Shown: piece after piece, positions 44,708-54,495 of the stretch
Position numbering within the stretch: position 1 is the first letter of the stretch
Layout: each line of letters begins with the position of its first letter
NCBI RefSeq assembly: GCF_900232905.1
Contig: NZ_OCTQ01000002.1
Location: 310,001-374,000, forward strand
Source of the DNA: Miniphocaeibacter massiliensis
GTDB taxonomy: Bacteria > Bacillota > Clostridia > Tissierellales > Peptoniphilaceae
Reading direction: 5' to 3'
Length of the DNA: 64,000 nucleotides
Notes under the pieces: generated by a model
Seen by the model: the letters and a program-made list of their open reading frames with translations, nothing else
Databases searched by the model: none
Told to the model about the DNA's origin: nothing
Made by a program: the position numbers and the translations under genes

Positions 44708-45640
44708 TTATGCTCCGTAAGCTCTAAATTTTTTTACTCTTTCCGATTGAAGTTCATTTTTAGTATGTTTTAATAAATTAGATAATTCATCTTTTAAAAT
44801 TAAATCTAGTCTATTGAAATTATCTTTAAAGTCTTCTTCACAAAAACATATATCTTCTTTTACAACTCTATCTACTATGTTCATCTCCAATAGGTCATGA
44901 GATGTTAATTTCATATATTCTGTTGCTTCTTCTGCTCTTGAACTATCTTTCCATAATATTGAAGAAAATCCTTCCGGTGAAAGAATAGAATAAATTGCAT
45001 TTTCCATCATTATTACTTTATTTCCTACTCCAAGCGCTAAAGCTCCACCACTTCCACCTTCTCCTGTAATAACAGAAATTACTGGAACCTTTAAAGATGT
45101 CATTGTCATAATTGCTCTAGCTATAGCTTCTCCTTGACCTCTTTCTTCAGCACCAATTCCTGGATATGCTCCTGGAGTATCTATAAAAGTTATTATTGGT
45201 CTATTAAATTTATCTGCTTGTTCCATCAATCTAATAGCTTTTCTATAACCTTCAGGACTAGCCATACCAAAGTTCATTTCTATATTTTCTTTAGTATCTT
45301 TACCTTTATTTGTTCCGATAAAAGTAATAGGTACGCCATGATAAGTTGCTATACCTCCAATAATACTTTTATCATCTTTAAATAGTCTATCCCCTTTAAA
45401 TTCAATAACATTGTTAAATAAGTACTGTATATAATCTTTAGACTTTGGTCTATTTTTATGTCTTGCTAAATGAACTCTGTCATAAGCTGATAAGTCTTTA
45501 CTAGCTTCTTTTAAAATATCTTTTCTTCTTATTACAATTTCTTCACTTAATTTTTCTTTTAATTTTTCATCATCTATTTTAATAAATTCATTCATTTGAG
45601 AATTTAATTCATTAATTTGTTTTTCTATTTCTTTAATCAT
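44708..45640 (-). CDS. accA: Acetyl-CoA carboxylase carboxyltransferase alpha subunit
   Basis: 310 residues from the ATG at 45640, with GAGG six bases upstream, rather than a TTG at 45652. Pairs with AccD to move CO2 from biotin to acetyl-CoA. Signatures: RPKSKDYIQYLF, TFIDTPGAYPGIGAEERGQ, GEGGSGGALALGVG and SPEGFSSILWKD. Confidence 0.95.
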   Translation of the reverse strand: MIKEIEKQINELNSQMNEFIKIDDEKLKEKLSEEIVIRRKDILKEASKDLSAYDRVHLARHKNRPKSKDYIQYLFNNVIEFKGDRLFKDDKSIIGGIATYHGVPITFIGTNKGKDTKENIEMNFGMASPEGYRKAIRLMEQADKFNRPIITFIDTPGAYPGIGAEERGQGEAIARAIMTMTSLKVPVISVITGEGGSGGALALGVGNKVIMMENAIYSILSPEGFSSILWKDSSRAEEATEYMKLTSHDLLEMNIVDRVVKEDICFCEEDFKDNFNRLDLILKDELSNLLKHTKNELQSERVKKFRAYGA

Positions 45641-45641
45641 A

Positions 45642-46517
45642 TTAATCCTCAATTCCGTGAATTTTTAGTATCTTACTCAAAACTTCCCTAAGTTTATCTC
45701 TTTCTACAATAGTATCTATAAATCCATGTTCCATTAAAAATTCAGAACTTTGAAATCCTTCTGGTAAATCTTGTTTTATAGTTTGTTTAATAACTCTCGG
45801 ACCTGCAAAACCTATTAATGCTTTTGGCTCAGCTATAATAATATCTCCTAGACTTGCAAAACTTGCTGTAACCCCTCCTGTAGTAGGATTAGTTAAACAA
45901 GATATATATAATAGACCTTTTTCACTATGTTCTCTAACTGCATTTGATGTCTTCGCCATTTGCATTAATGACAAAATACCTTCTTGCATTCTTGCTCCAC
46001 CACTTGCAGAAAATATTATTACAGGAAGCTTTTTATCAATTCCTTTTTCAAAAGCTTTTGTAACTTGCTCTCCAACATAAGTTCCCATACTTCCCATTAA
46101 AAAACTGCTATCTAGAACAACTACTATGCAAGAACTTCCTTCTATTTTTCCTAAAGCAACTCTTATCGCTTCATTTTGATTACTTTTTTTTGCATTACCT
46201 TCAAGCTTTTTTTCATACTCTGGAAAATTCAAAGGATTTTTGTATTCAACTTTATCCTGAATTTCTATGTATCCAGTATCCATAACTAAATCTAATCTTT
46301 TTTTACTATTTAATGGTAAGTAAAAACCACAACTAGAACATATCCAGTTACTTTCATTTAAATTTTCTTTTATTATAGAATTTTTGCAATTAGGGCATTT
46401 ATAAAAAAGATGATCATCAATATAATCATCTTTTTTATGTTCTTCTAATACATTTTTTTCTCTTTTTCTTTTTATAAAACTTAGTAAATTTCTTCTTTTA
46501 TTAAAATTATCTTTCAT
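45642..46517 (-). CDS. accD: Acetyl-CoA carboxylase carboxyltransferase beta subunit
   Basis: 291 residues from the ATG at 46517 (GAGG upstream, overlapping the accC stop). An N-terminal zinc ribbon CPNC-x15-CSSC (Cys41, 44, 60, 63) precedes the crotonase-fold domain (FSASGGARMQEGILSLMQMAKT, NPTTGGVTASFA). Forms the alpha2beta2 carboxyltransferase with AccA. Confidence 0.95.
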   Translation of the reverse strand: MKDNFNKRRNLLSFIKRKREKNVLEEHKKDDYIDDHLFYKCPNCKNSIIKENLNESNWICSSCGFYLPLNSKKRLDLVMDTGYIEIQDKVEYKNPLNFPEYEKKLEGNAKKSNQNEAIRVALGKIEGSSCIVVVLDSSFLMGSMGTYVGEQVTKAFEKGIDKKLPVIIFSASGGARMQEGILSLMQMAKTSNAVREHSEKGLLYISCLTNPTTGGVTASFASLGDIIIAEPKALIGFAGPRVIKQTIKQDLPEGFQSSEFLMEHGFIDTIVERDKLREVLSKILKIHGIED

Positions 46518-47892
46518 CTTTTTCCTCAACTAGTTTCATTTGTTCCAATAAAGAATCCATCTTACTTCCCAAGTAACTAGTATTAAAATTACCTTTAATA
46601 AAATCTTTATCATGCAAAATTGTATATTGGAAACCTAAATTTGTTTTTATTCCATCTATAAAAGTTTCCTCTATAGCTCTACGCATTTTTCTTATAGCTT
46701 CAAGTCTAGTTTCACCTTTCACTATAATTTTCCCAATCATGGAATCATAAAAAGGACTTACAGAACAATCATTGTATAAAAAGCTATCAAACCTTGTATC
46801 CATACCTCCTGGTGAATAGAAGAAATCTACTTTCCCAGCATATGGTCTAAAGTCTTCAAAAGGATTTTCTGCATTTACTCTACACTCTATTGCATATCCT
46901 TCTATTTTTATATCTTCTTGTTTTTTAGAAAGGTGAAGTCCTGCTGCTACTCTTAATTGTTCCTTTATTAAATCAAAACCCGTAACCATTTCTGTAACAG
47001 GATGCTCAACTTGAATTCTGGTGTTCATTTCTATAAAATAAAAATTTTTATTTTCATCTACAACAAATTCTATCGTTCCTGCATTTTCATAATTACATAC
47101 TTTTGCTGCTCTAACTGCAACTTCTCCCATTTTATTTCTAGTTTCATCATCTAAAAAAACAGACGGAGCTTCCTCTATCATCTTTTGATTTCTTCTTTGT
47201 ATAGAACAATCCCTTTCACCTAAATGTATTACATTTCCAAATGAGTCAGCAATGATTTGAAATTCTATATGCTTAGGATCTATTACAAGTTTTTCTATAT
47301 ACATATCTCCATTTCCAAAACAATTAATTGCTTCAGTTTTGGCATTTGTAAATTCTTTTTCTAAATCTTCAATAGAAAAAACTCTTCTCATTCCTCTACC
47401 ACCACCACCAGCGGCAGCTTTTATTAAAACAGGAAAACCAATTTCGTCACATATTTTTATTGCTTCTTCTGCACTTTCAATAACTCCTTCTGAACCTGGA
47501 ACAGTTGGAACATTATTTTCCATCATTAATTCTCTAGCTTTAGCCTTGTCGCCCATTAATGAAATAACATCACCACTAGGACCAATAAATTTCATATTAT
47601 ATGCTTCAACTAACTTTGCAAAGTCAGCATTTTCTGATAAAAATCCATACCCAGGATGAATTGCATCACAATCTAAAGAAATAGCTGTAGAAATTATATT
47701 GTTAACATTCAAATAACTATCTGAAGATCTAGGTTTACCTACACAAACTGCATAATCTGCTAACTTGACATGTAACTGATCTTTATCTGCAGTTGAATAA
47801 ATAGCCACTGTTTCTATTCCCATTTCATGACAAGCTCTAATAATTCTTACCGCAATTTCTCCTCTATTTGCAATTAAAATCCTTTTAAACAT
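46507..47892 (-). CDS. accC: Biotin carboxylase
   Basis: 461 residues, ATP-grasp enzyme that carboxylates biotin on AccB. N-terminal LIANRGEIAVRIIRAC, ATP loop KAAAGGGGRGMRRV, HLGERDCSIQRRNQKMIEEAPS and EMNTRIQVEHPVTEMVTG are all standard. TAATG overlap with accB. Confidence 0.97.
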   Translation of the reverse strand: MFKRILIANRGEIAVRIIRACHEMGIETVAIYSTADKDQLHVKLADYAVCVGKPRSSDSYLNVNNIISTAISLDCDAIHPGYGFLSENADFAKLVEAYNMKFIGPSGDVISLMGDKAKARELMMENNVPTVPGSEGVIESAEEAIKICDEIGFPVLIKAAAGGGGRGMRRVFSIEDLEKEFTNAKTEAINCFGNGDMYIEKLVIDPKHIEFQIIADSFGNVIHLGERDCSIQRRNQKMIEEAPSVFLDDETRNKMGEVAVRAAKVCNYENAGTIEFVVDENKNFYFIEMNTRIQVEHPVTEMVTGFDLIKEQLRVAAGLHLSKKQEDIKIEGYAIECRVNAENPFEDFRPYAGKVDFFYSPGGMDTRFDSFLYNDCSVSPFYDSMIGKIIVKGETRLEAIRKMRRAIEETFIDGIKTNLGFQYTILHDKDFIKGNFNTSYLGSKMDSLLEQMKLVEEKDER

Positions 47893-48344
47893 TAAATAAC
47901 CTCTATTTTAAAGATTGGTTGTTCAAATTCAACTAAATCTTCATTATTAACTAAAATTTCAACTATTTTACCATTAACTGGAGATTTTATTTCATTAATC
48001 ATCTTCATAGCTTCAACTATGCAAATAACGTCATCCACTTTTACTTCATCTCCAACTTTTACATAAGGCTGTGATTCTGGTGAAGGAGCAGCATAGAATG
48101 TCCCCACTAATGGAGATACAAATGTATAGTTACTATCTTCTATATTTTCTTTAATTGGCTCTTTTACTGTAGGAGCTTCTATAACAGTTTCTGTTTTACT
48201 TACTACTGGTTTTTCAGAAGACTCAATATATACAGTATTGTTTCTTTCTAGAGATATTTTAAAATCTCCATTTTCTAATTTTAATTTGTCTATACTAGAA
48301 CTGTCGAAAATAGAAATAATATCTTTAATATTATTAAAATCCAT
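47892..48344 (-). CDS. accB: Biotin carboxyl carrier protein
   Basis: 150 residues: an N-terminal region, a flexible Val/Glu/Pro linker (about 45-70) and a C-terminal biotinyl domain with EAMKM, biotin on Lys114. SPLVGTFYAAPSPESQPYVKVGD includes the thumb typical of acetyl-CoA carboxylase. It starts 9 bp after acpP. Confidence 0.95.
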   Translation of the reverse strand: MDFNNIKDIISIFDSSSIDKLKLENGDFKISLERNNTVYIESSEKPVVSKTETVIEAPTVKEPIKENIEDSNYTFVSPLVGTFYAAPSPESQPYVKVGDEVKVDDVICIVEAMKMINEIKSPVNGKIVEILVNNEDLVEFEQPIFKIEVI

Positions 48345-48352
48345 AATTTTTC

Positions 48353-48580
48353 CTATTTGTTTGAATCAATATAATTTACAATATCTTGAACTGTTGAAAG
48401 GTTCGCAAACTCGTCATCACTTATTTGTAAATCAAACTCATCTTCTAACGCCATTGAAAGTTCAACAGCATCTAGTGAATCTGCCTCTAAATCTTCTATT
48501 AGTTTAGCCTCTGGTTTAACAGCATCTCCATCTACACCTAAATTTTCTATTATTATTTCTTTTACTTTATCAAATGTCAT
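48353..48580 (-). CDS. acpP: Acyl carrier protein
   Basis: 75 residues, acidic, with the phosphopantetheine site Ser35 in LEADSLDAVEL. First gene of the twelve-gene fatty-acid operon, behind AAAGGAGA. Confidence 0.96.
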   Translation of the reverse strand: MTFDKVKEIIIENLGVDGDAVKPEAKLIEDLEADSLDAVELSMALEDEFDLQISDDEFANLSTVQDIVNYIDSNK

Positions 48581-48643
48581 CTTATTTTCTCCTTTAATAA
48601 TTTAAATTTATATAAATATTTTTATATAAAAATTTATATGCTC

Positions 48644-48672
48644 ATTTTAATGTTTAATACTAGATTTGTCAA
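48644..48672 (-). promoter_or_regulatory. Promoter of the fatty-acid operon
   Basis: Minus strand TTGACA (48672-48667), 17-base spacer, TAAAAT (48649-48644). The 5' leader is about 57 bases and AT-rich. A TCAATA...TATTGA inverted repeat overlaps and extends upstream of the -35. No clear copy of the FabT-like palindrome or a FapR-type site is visible. Confidence 0.75.
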
Positions 48673-48744
48673 TATATATAAATATTTTTAAGTATTGAAA
48701 TAGATTTCCCTCTTTTAAATATTTAGTAATTGTAACAAATAAAA

Positions 48745-48770
48745 AAAGTCTTGTTCCTAAACAAGACTTT
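48745..48770 (-). terminator. Terminator of the ribose operon
   Basis: AAAGTCTTGTT with its complement around TAGG and a seven-T run on the minus strand, 10 bp after the rbsB stop. Confidence 0.87.
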
Positions 48771-48779
48771 CCTATTTGT

Positions 48780-49709
48780 TTATTTTTTTATTAACTTAAC
48801 TTCAACAGGTATAGTTTTTTCTATGCTTTCACCATTTAATAATTTTATAGCATTTTCTACTGCTTGTTTCCCCATTAAATCTGGTTGTTGTTCAACTGTA
48901 GCTAATAATGTTCCATCTTCTACTGCTTTTTTAGCATCATCTGTTGCATCAAATCCTACTACTTTTATATCTTTACCTAATGCCTTTATAGCTTCTATTG
49001 CACCTAAAGCCATTTCATCATTATGAGAAAATACTCCTTTAATATCTGGATTAGATTGTAATATGTTTTCCATTACTGTAAGTCCTTCTGCTCTATTAAA
49101 GTTAGCTGTTTGCTTTGTAACGACTTCTAAACTTTTATCTGCAATTTCATGGAACCCTTTACCTCTATCTATTGTAGCTGATGCTCCTGGTACACCTTCT
49201 AATTCAGCTACTTTAGCTTTATCACCTATTTTTTCTAATAAGTATTCTGTTGCCATTTTAGCTCCTTCAGCATTATCTGAAGCTATCGTAGCATCTACAT
49301 CTACACCATTTACTGCTCTATCTACTGCTATAATTTTTATCCCTGCATCTTTAGCAGTTTGTACCGCTGGAGTAACAGCATCTGAATCTGTAGGATTAAC
49401 AATTAAAATATCAATTTTTTTAGAAACCAAATCCTCAATATCATTAGCCTGTTTTGCTGAATCATCTCCCGCATCTACAACTATTAACTCTTTTCCTTCT
49501 TCCTTAGCAGCTGCTTTTGCACCATCCACTAAAGTAACAAAAAACGGATTATTTAATGTTGACACTGACAAACCTATTGTTCCTTTTCCTTCTGTTTTTC
49601 CTTTATTTCCCGAATCTGATTTTTTCTCTCCTTCTACTGAACACGCTACTGTAAGTAACATACTCATAGCTACTAGTAATGATAAGATTACTCTTTTTGC
49701 TTTTTTCAT
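48780..49709 (-). CDS. rbsB: Ribose ABC transporter substrate-binding lipoprotein
   Basis: 309 residues. Signal peptide with lipobox TVAC near residue 23, then a family 1 sugar-binding protein (IGLSVSTLNNPFFVTLVDGAK, IVNPTDSDAVTPAV, FSHNDEMALGAIEAIKA). Its ribosome site is TAGGGGG, unusually G-rich. Last gene of rbsRKDACB. Confidence 0.93.
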   Translation of the reverse strand: MKKAKRVILSLLVAMSMLLTVACSVEGEKKSDSGNKGKTEGKGTIGLSVSTLNNPFFVTLVDGAKAAAKEEGKELIVVDAGDDSAKQANDIEDLVSKKIDILIVNPTDSDAVTPAVQTAKDAGIKIIAVDRAVNGVDVDATIASDNAEGAKMATEYLLEKIGDKAKVAELEGVPGASATIDRGKGFHEIADKSLEVVTKQTANFNRAEGLTVMENILQSNPDIKGVFSHNDEMALGAIEAIKALGKDIKVVGFDATDDAKKAVEDGTLLATVEQQPDLMGKQAVENAIKLLNGESIEKTIPVEVKLIKK

Positions 49710-49728
49710 TTTATTCCCCCTAAAATAT

Positions 49729-50667
49729 TTATTTTCTTCTATCTAAAAGTACCGCTACAAGTATTACCATACCTTTTATTACATCTTGATAATATGAAGA
49801 TACTCCTAGAATATTAAGACCATTATTTAATACAGCTATAATTAAAATACCTGTAAGTGTACCTGTGATTCTACCTCGACCACCACTCATACTAGTTCCA
49901 CCTACTGCAACAGCTGCTATTGCATCAAGTTCATATCCAGTTCCTAAAGTAGCTTGTGCAGATCCTAATCTTGACAATAGAATCATTCCTGCTAACGCTG
50001 ACATAACTCCAGATATTCCATAAACAATTAATTTTACTCTATCTGTTTTAACACCGGCTAACTTAGAACCACTTTCATTACTTCCTGTAGCATAAATCTT
50101 TCTTCCAAAAGTAGTTTTTGTTAGCATAAACAAAAATGCTATAAAAATTATTATAAATAAAATTACTGGAAAAGGAATTCCAAAAACAACCCCTCTCCCT
50201 AGAAATTTAAATAAAAAATTATCACCTAAATTTGAAATCGGCTTTCCATCTGTATATATATATGTACAACCTCTATAAACTGTCATAGTTATTAATGTTG
50301 CAATAAATGGTTGTAATTTTCCTTTTGTTACTAAAAAACCACTTATTAGACCCAATACCAACCCCAAAGCTAATGCAATAGCAAATGCTCCTACAACTGG
50401 TACTCCCTTTGTTATAAGACCTGCACATATAACCGTACTCAAACTAAGTACCGAACCTACAGATAAGTCAATTCCACCTGTTAATATTACGCAAGTCATT
50501 CCAAAAGCAATTAAACCGTTAACTGTAGATTGTCTTATTAATGACATTATATTATTAACATCCCTAAACTCTGCACTTTTATAACTTAATACTCCAACAA
50601 TTAATATCAATGCCATTAAAGCACCATAGTCTTGTAAAATATGTTTCTTTTTCTTTTTTATTTCCAT
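49729..50667 (-). CDS. rbsC: Ribose ABC transporter permease
   Basis: 312 residues with eight to ten membrane spans; conserved FGMTCVILTGGIDLSVGS, GKLQPFIATL and AVAVGGTSMSGGRGRITGT. Its start overlaps the rbsA stop by one base (TAATG) behind GGAGGAG. Confidence 0.95.
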   Translation of the reverse strand: MEIKKKKKHILQDYGALMALILIVGVLSYKSAEFRDVNNIMSLIRQSTVNGLIAFGMTCVILTGGIDLSVGSVLSLSTVICAGLITKGVPVVGAFAIALALGLVLGLISGFLVTKGKLQPFIATLITMTVYRGCTYIYTDGKPISNLGDNFLFKFLGRGVVFGIPFPVILFIIIFIAFLFMLTKTTFGRKIYATGSNESGSKLAGVKTDRVKLIVYGISGVMSALAGMILLSRLGSAQATLGTGYELDAIAAVAVGGTSMSGGRGRITGTLTGILIIAVLNNGLNILGVSSYYQDVIKGMVILVAVLLDRRK

Positions 50668-52151
50668 TAAATTTCTCCTCCAGTTGCTAAGGTCATTATT
50701 TTTTCTTGATTAGCTTCATTTATATTTAATATACCTTTAACTTCACCTTCTCTTACTACCATAACCCTATCACTCATACCTAATATTTCTGGTAGCTCAG
50801 AAGAAACCATTACAATTCCTACTCCTTCTTCTGCTAGTTTATTAATTATATTGTAAATATCTTGTTTGGCACCTATATCTACACCTCTTGTAGGTTCATC
50901 CAATATTAATATTTTTGGATTTGTTGCAATCCATTTTCCTAAAACTACCTTTTGCTGATTTCCACCACTAAGTTCTTCAACTTTATGGTTTATTCCTGTA
51001 CTTCTAATTCTAAAATCCTTTATAGATTTTTCTGATAAATCAACTATTTTACTTTTATTTAATACTCCACTTTTAGAAACTACATCTAAATTAGGAAGAG
51101 TTATATTTTCCTCAATTGTTTTATCAAGCAATAAACCTTCTGTCTTTCTATCTTCTGTAACAAAAGCTATTCCATTTTTTATAGCGTCACTTGGATTATA
51201 AATTTTTACTTCATTATTTTCTACTAATATACTTCCTGAACTTTTTTTTCTTTTCCCAAATATTAACTCCATTATTTCAGTTCTTCCAGCTCCCATTAAG
51301 CCAGATACCCCTAAAACCTCACCTTTTTTTAACTCAAAATTGATACCTTTAATAAATTCATCTTTAGCTAATTCTCTAACTTCTAACACAGTACTTCCTA
51401 TATTATGATTTCTTTTAGGAAACCTATCTCCCAGTTCCCTACCTATCATCATCTTTACTATGTCTTCCATATTTGTATCAGATATTTTTCTTACACCTAT
51501 ATATTCCCCATCTCTAAGAACTGTTATTCTATCGCAAATTTCAAAAATTTCTTCCATTCTATGAGAAATATAAACAATAGAAACACCATCCGATCTTAAA
51601 TTTTCTATTATTTTAAACAAAATTTCTATTTCTGTCTGAGTAAGTGCTGCTGTAGGCTCATCCATAATTATTACTTTTGCATTTACCATTAACGCTTTAC
51701 ATATTTCAACTATTTGTTGTTGTCCTACTGATAAGTCTCCCATTATTGTTCTTGGATCTATATCTACTCCTAAGCTATTTAAAACTTCTGTAGCTTTCTC
51801 TTCCATAGCCTTTTTATCTAAAATGCCGAAAGCTTTTTTTATCTCTTTACCTATAAATAAATTATCTACCACTGTTAAATCAAAAATTGAATTCAACTCC
51901 TGATAAATAAAAACTATACCATCATTTTCTGCTTCTTGAGGATTATTGTATTTTTTTTCTTTACCATCTATGTATATCTCTCCAGAGTCTTTTGTATATA
52001 CTCCTGTAAGAATTTTCATCATAGTGGATTTTCCAGCGCCATTTTCTCCCATTAACGCATGAATTTCGCCATTTTTTAGCTCAAATCCAGCATTTTTTAA
52101 AACTTTGTTATCTCCAAAAGATTTGTTAATTCCCTTCATTAAAATATTCAT
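50667..52151 (-). CDS. rbsA: Ribose ABC transporter ATPase (double domain)
   Basis: 494 residues from the ATG at 52151 behind AGGAGG, rather than a start at 52172 inside rbsD. Two fused ATPase domains: the first with MGENGAGKSTMMKIL, LSVGQQQ and VIIMDEPTAAL; the second with GLMGAGRTE (degenerate Walker A), LSGGNQQK and ILILDEPTRGVD. This is the standard RbsA architecture. Confidence 0.95.
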   Translation of the reverse strand: MNILMKGINKSFGDNKVLKNAGFELKNGEIHALMGENGAGKSTMMKILTGVYTKDSGEIYIDGKEKKYNNPQEAENDGIVFIYQELNSIFDLTVVDNLFIGKEIKKAFGILDKKAMEEKATEVLNSLGVDIDPRTIMGDLSVGQQQIVEICKALMVNAKVIIMDEPTAALTQTEIEILFKIIENLRSDGVSIVYISHRMEEIFEICDRITVLRDGEYIGVRKISDTNMEDIVKMMIGRELGDRFPKRNHNIGSTVLEVRELAKDEFIKGINFELKKGEVLGVSGLMGAGRTEIMELIFGKRKKSSGSILVENNEVKIYNPSDAIKNGIAFVTEDRKTEGLLLDKTIEENITLPNLDVVSKSGVLNKSKIVDLSEKSIKDFRIRSTGINHKVEELSGGNQQKVVLGKWIATNPKILILDEPTRGVDIGAKQDIYNIINKLAEEGVGIVMVSSELPEILGMSDRVMVVREGEVKGILNINEANQEKIMTLATGGEI

Positions 52152-52159
52152 TTTTCCTC

Positions 52160-52558
52160 CTAAAAAATACAATCTGAAACTAAAATTATATTAGAATATG
52201 GTGTATTTTCACCTGTTCTAATTATAGCTTTTGATTTTTTAGTCAATTCTTTAAAATCATTATGAGAAATAAATTCTACTTCAACCTTATCATCTAATAA
52301 ATTATTTATCTCTTTTAAAACATATTCATTGTTTTCTTTTATTTCTTCAGCTAAAATTATCTTTTCTACCTTTATATCCTTTAAAACTTCTGTTAAAGTT
52401 TCTACAAAGCTAGGTGTTCCAAATCTTAGAGCTAAATCTATCTTTCTAACTTCATTTGGAACTGGCAAGCCACAATCTGCTATAGTTAACATATCTGTAT
52501 GTCCCATATCTGAAAGAACTTTAGATATTTCACTATTTAAAATTCCTTTTTTTTTCAT
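52160..52558 (-). CDS. rbsD: D-ribose pyranase
   Basis: 132 residues. Interconverts ribose pyranose and furanose forms before phosphorylation. DMGHTDMLTIADCGLPVP with His20 and the C-terminal TGENTPYSNIILVSD are typical. It lies between rbsK and rbsA. Confidence 0.93.
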   Translation of the reverse strand: MKKKGILNSEISKVLSDMGHTDMLTIADCGLPVPNEVRKIDLALRFGTPSFVETLTEVLKDIKVEKIILAEEIKENNEYVLKEINNLLDDKVEVEFISHNDFKELTKKSKAIIRTGENTPYSNIILVSDCIF

Positions 52559-52567
52559 TTTTTCTCC

Positions 52568-53449
52568 TTAAAGATTTTCCAATACTTTTTTTAGTGTAGG
52601 CATTCCTGTTTGAGCACCCAACTTCTCTGTAGATATACTAGCTGCAACATTTGCAAATTTTAATGCTTCTTCAATATTTCCATTTTCAATTACCTTAAAT
52701 GCAAATGCTCCATTCAAAGTATCTCCTGCACCTGTAGTATCTACTACTTTTGTTTTTCTTCCAGATATATGTATAATAGTATCTTTATCTTTAGCAAAAG
52801 CTACTCCTTCTTCTCCCAAAGTAATAATTAATTTATTAGGATATACTTTTAAAATTTCTTCAATATCTATATTCTCTCCAAAAATTAATTTTGTTTCGTG
52901 TTCATTAGGTGTCAAATAAGTAATTTTCTCCAATAAATTCTCTTTAACTTTTAGTGCTGGTGCCGGATTTAATAATACTTTTACACCATTCTCATAACAT
53001 ATATTTATTAAATATTCTATAGTTTCAAATGGAATTTCATTTTGTAAAACAATTAAATCACTTTCTAGTAAATCCTTCTTCACAGAATCAACATATTCTT
53101 TAGTAACATAGTCATTTGCACCAGGTACAACAACTATAGTATTATCGTTTTCCCCTACTGTAATTATCGCAATTCCTGTAGGAACATTTGATATTATCTT
53201 TAAATTATTTATATCTATTCTTTCTTTCTTTAAATTTTCTATTGTTTTGAGTCCATTTTCGTCGTCACCTACACAACCATAGAAAACTACTTCAGCACCT
53301 AACTTAGCCATGGCAACGGCCTGATTAGCTCCTTTACCTCCAAATCTGTACTCTATATCTGTACCTTTAACAGTCTCTCCCTTTAAAGGTATTCTTTCAG
53401 AAAGTATATTCATATCCATATTAGCACTTCCAACTACTGAAATTCTCAT
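52568..53449 (-). CDS. rbsK: Ribokinase
   Basis: 293 residues of the PfkB family. Substrate motif GSANMDMNI, GGKGANQAVAMAKLGA, and catalytic GAGDTLNGAF (Asp base). Phosphorylates ribose to ribose 5-phosphate. It starts two bases after rbsR behind AGGAGGTA. Confidence 0.95.
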   Translation of the reverse strand: MRISVVGSANMDMNILSERIPLKGETVKGTDIEYRFGGKGANQAVAMAKLGAEVVFYGCVGDDENGLKTIENLKKERIDINNLKIISNVPTGIAIITVGENDNTIVVVPGANDYVTKEYVDSVKKDLLESDLIVLQNEIPFETIEYLINICYENGVKVLLNPAPALKVKENLLEKITYLTPNEHETKLIFGENIDIEEILKVYPNKLIITLGEEGVAFAKDKDTIIHISGRKTKVVDTTGAGDTLNGAFAFKVIENGNIEEALKFANVAASISTEKLGAQTGMPTLKKVLENL

Positions 53450-53450
53450 A

Positions 53451-54434
53451 CTACCTCCTAATTGTTGTCTCTCTCTCTATTAAATCTACATCTAATATAT
53501 AATTATCTTGTACAATTTCTCCCTTTTTATAATTAGCTATATTTCTAACAGCTTTTCTTCCTATTTCCTCTATTGGCTGATGTATTGTTGTAATTTCTGG
53601 TGTGAAGATTTTTGACATTTCTATATCATCAAATCCTACAATCATAATATCCTCTGGAACACTTTTATTCATACTCTTTAATACTTTATATGCAGATATT
53701 GCTACAATATCATTAGATGCAATTATTCCCTCTACATTTGGATATTTATTTAATAATTCTTCTGTAGATTTTATACCAGTTTTATAGTCATAATCACAAT
53801 CAACTGTTTGAATTTCTATATTATATTTTTTACAGGTATCCATATATCCTTCTAATCTATATCTAGCACTAGAAAAATTTATTGGTCCCTTCATATTTAC
53901 CATGTTTTTACAGCCACAATTTATAAGATGTTCCGTGGCTAAAACGGCCCCTTGATAATGATTTGCAGATATATGAGCTAAACTTTTATCTGAATTTAAG
54001 TTTCTATCCAACTCTACTATTGGTATATGATAACTTCCCAATCCTTCTTTTATATGTCCATCATTTGCAAGTAAGATTATTCCATCTGTATTCATACTAA
54101 TTAACATGCGTAAATTTTCTTTCTCTTTTTTATAATTATTATCTGAATAACAAATTATTATCTTATAATCTAATCTATAAGCTTCATCTTCTATATATCT
54201 TGTAATTTCTGTAAAAAATGGATTAGTTATATTAGGTAATATAACTCCTATCATTTTTGAAGATTTTTTAAAAAGAGACCTTGCTACTTGATTTGGCGAA
54301 AAACCAGTTTCTTCAATAACTCTCAAGACTCTTTCTTTCTTTTCCTTGTCAACGTTTGCTGTACCATTCATTACTCTAGAAACTGTAGATGGTGATACTC
54401 CTGCTAATTTTGCTACTTCTCTTATGCTTATCAT
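53451..54434 (-). CDS. rbsR: LacI-family repressor of the ribose operon
   Basis: 327 residues: N-terminal helix-turn-helix IREVAKLAGVSPSTVSRVMNG with hinge helix, and a ribose-binding-protein-like effector domain. First gene of rbsRKDACB. A GAAAC-GTTTC palindrome at its own promoter supports autorepression. CcpA is a related family, but operon position points to RbsR. Confidence 0.92.
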   Translation of the reverse strand: MISIREVAKLAGVSPSTVSRVMNGTANVDKEKKERVLRVIEETGFSPNQVARSLFKKSSKMIGVILPNITNPFFTEITRYIEDEAYRLDYKIIICYSDNNYKKEKENLRMLISMNTDGIILLANDGHIKEGLGSYHIPIVELDRNLNSDKSLAHISANHYQGAVLATEHLINCGCKNMVNMKGPINFSSARYRLEGYMDTCKKYNIEIQTVDCDYDYKTGIKSTEELLNKYPNVEGIIASNDIVAISAYKVLKSMNKSVPEDIMIVGFDDIEMSKIFTPEITTIHQPIEEIGRKAVRNIANYKKGEIVQDNYILDVDLIERETTIRR

Positions 54435-54446
54435 ATTTCACCTCTT

Positions 54447-54495
54447 GAAACCCGTTTCTTAACTTTAGTTTATATTGTCATTTATCTTTTGTCAA
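54447..54495 (-). promoter_or_regulatory. Promoter and LacI-type operator of rbsR
   Basis: Minus strand TTGACA (54495-54490), 17-base spacer, TAAACT (54472-54467). GAAAC and GTTTC around two bases (54447-54458) form a LacI-family operator just downstream of the -10, between the start site and the rbsR ribosome site. Confidence 0.75.

Noticed and set aside
48644-48700. FabT or FapR operator at the acpP promoter
   Set aside because: Only weak half-site resemblance (CTAGTATTAAAC); not enough to call an operator.
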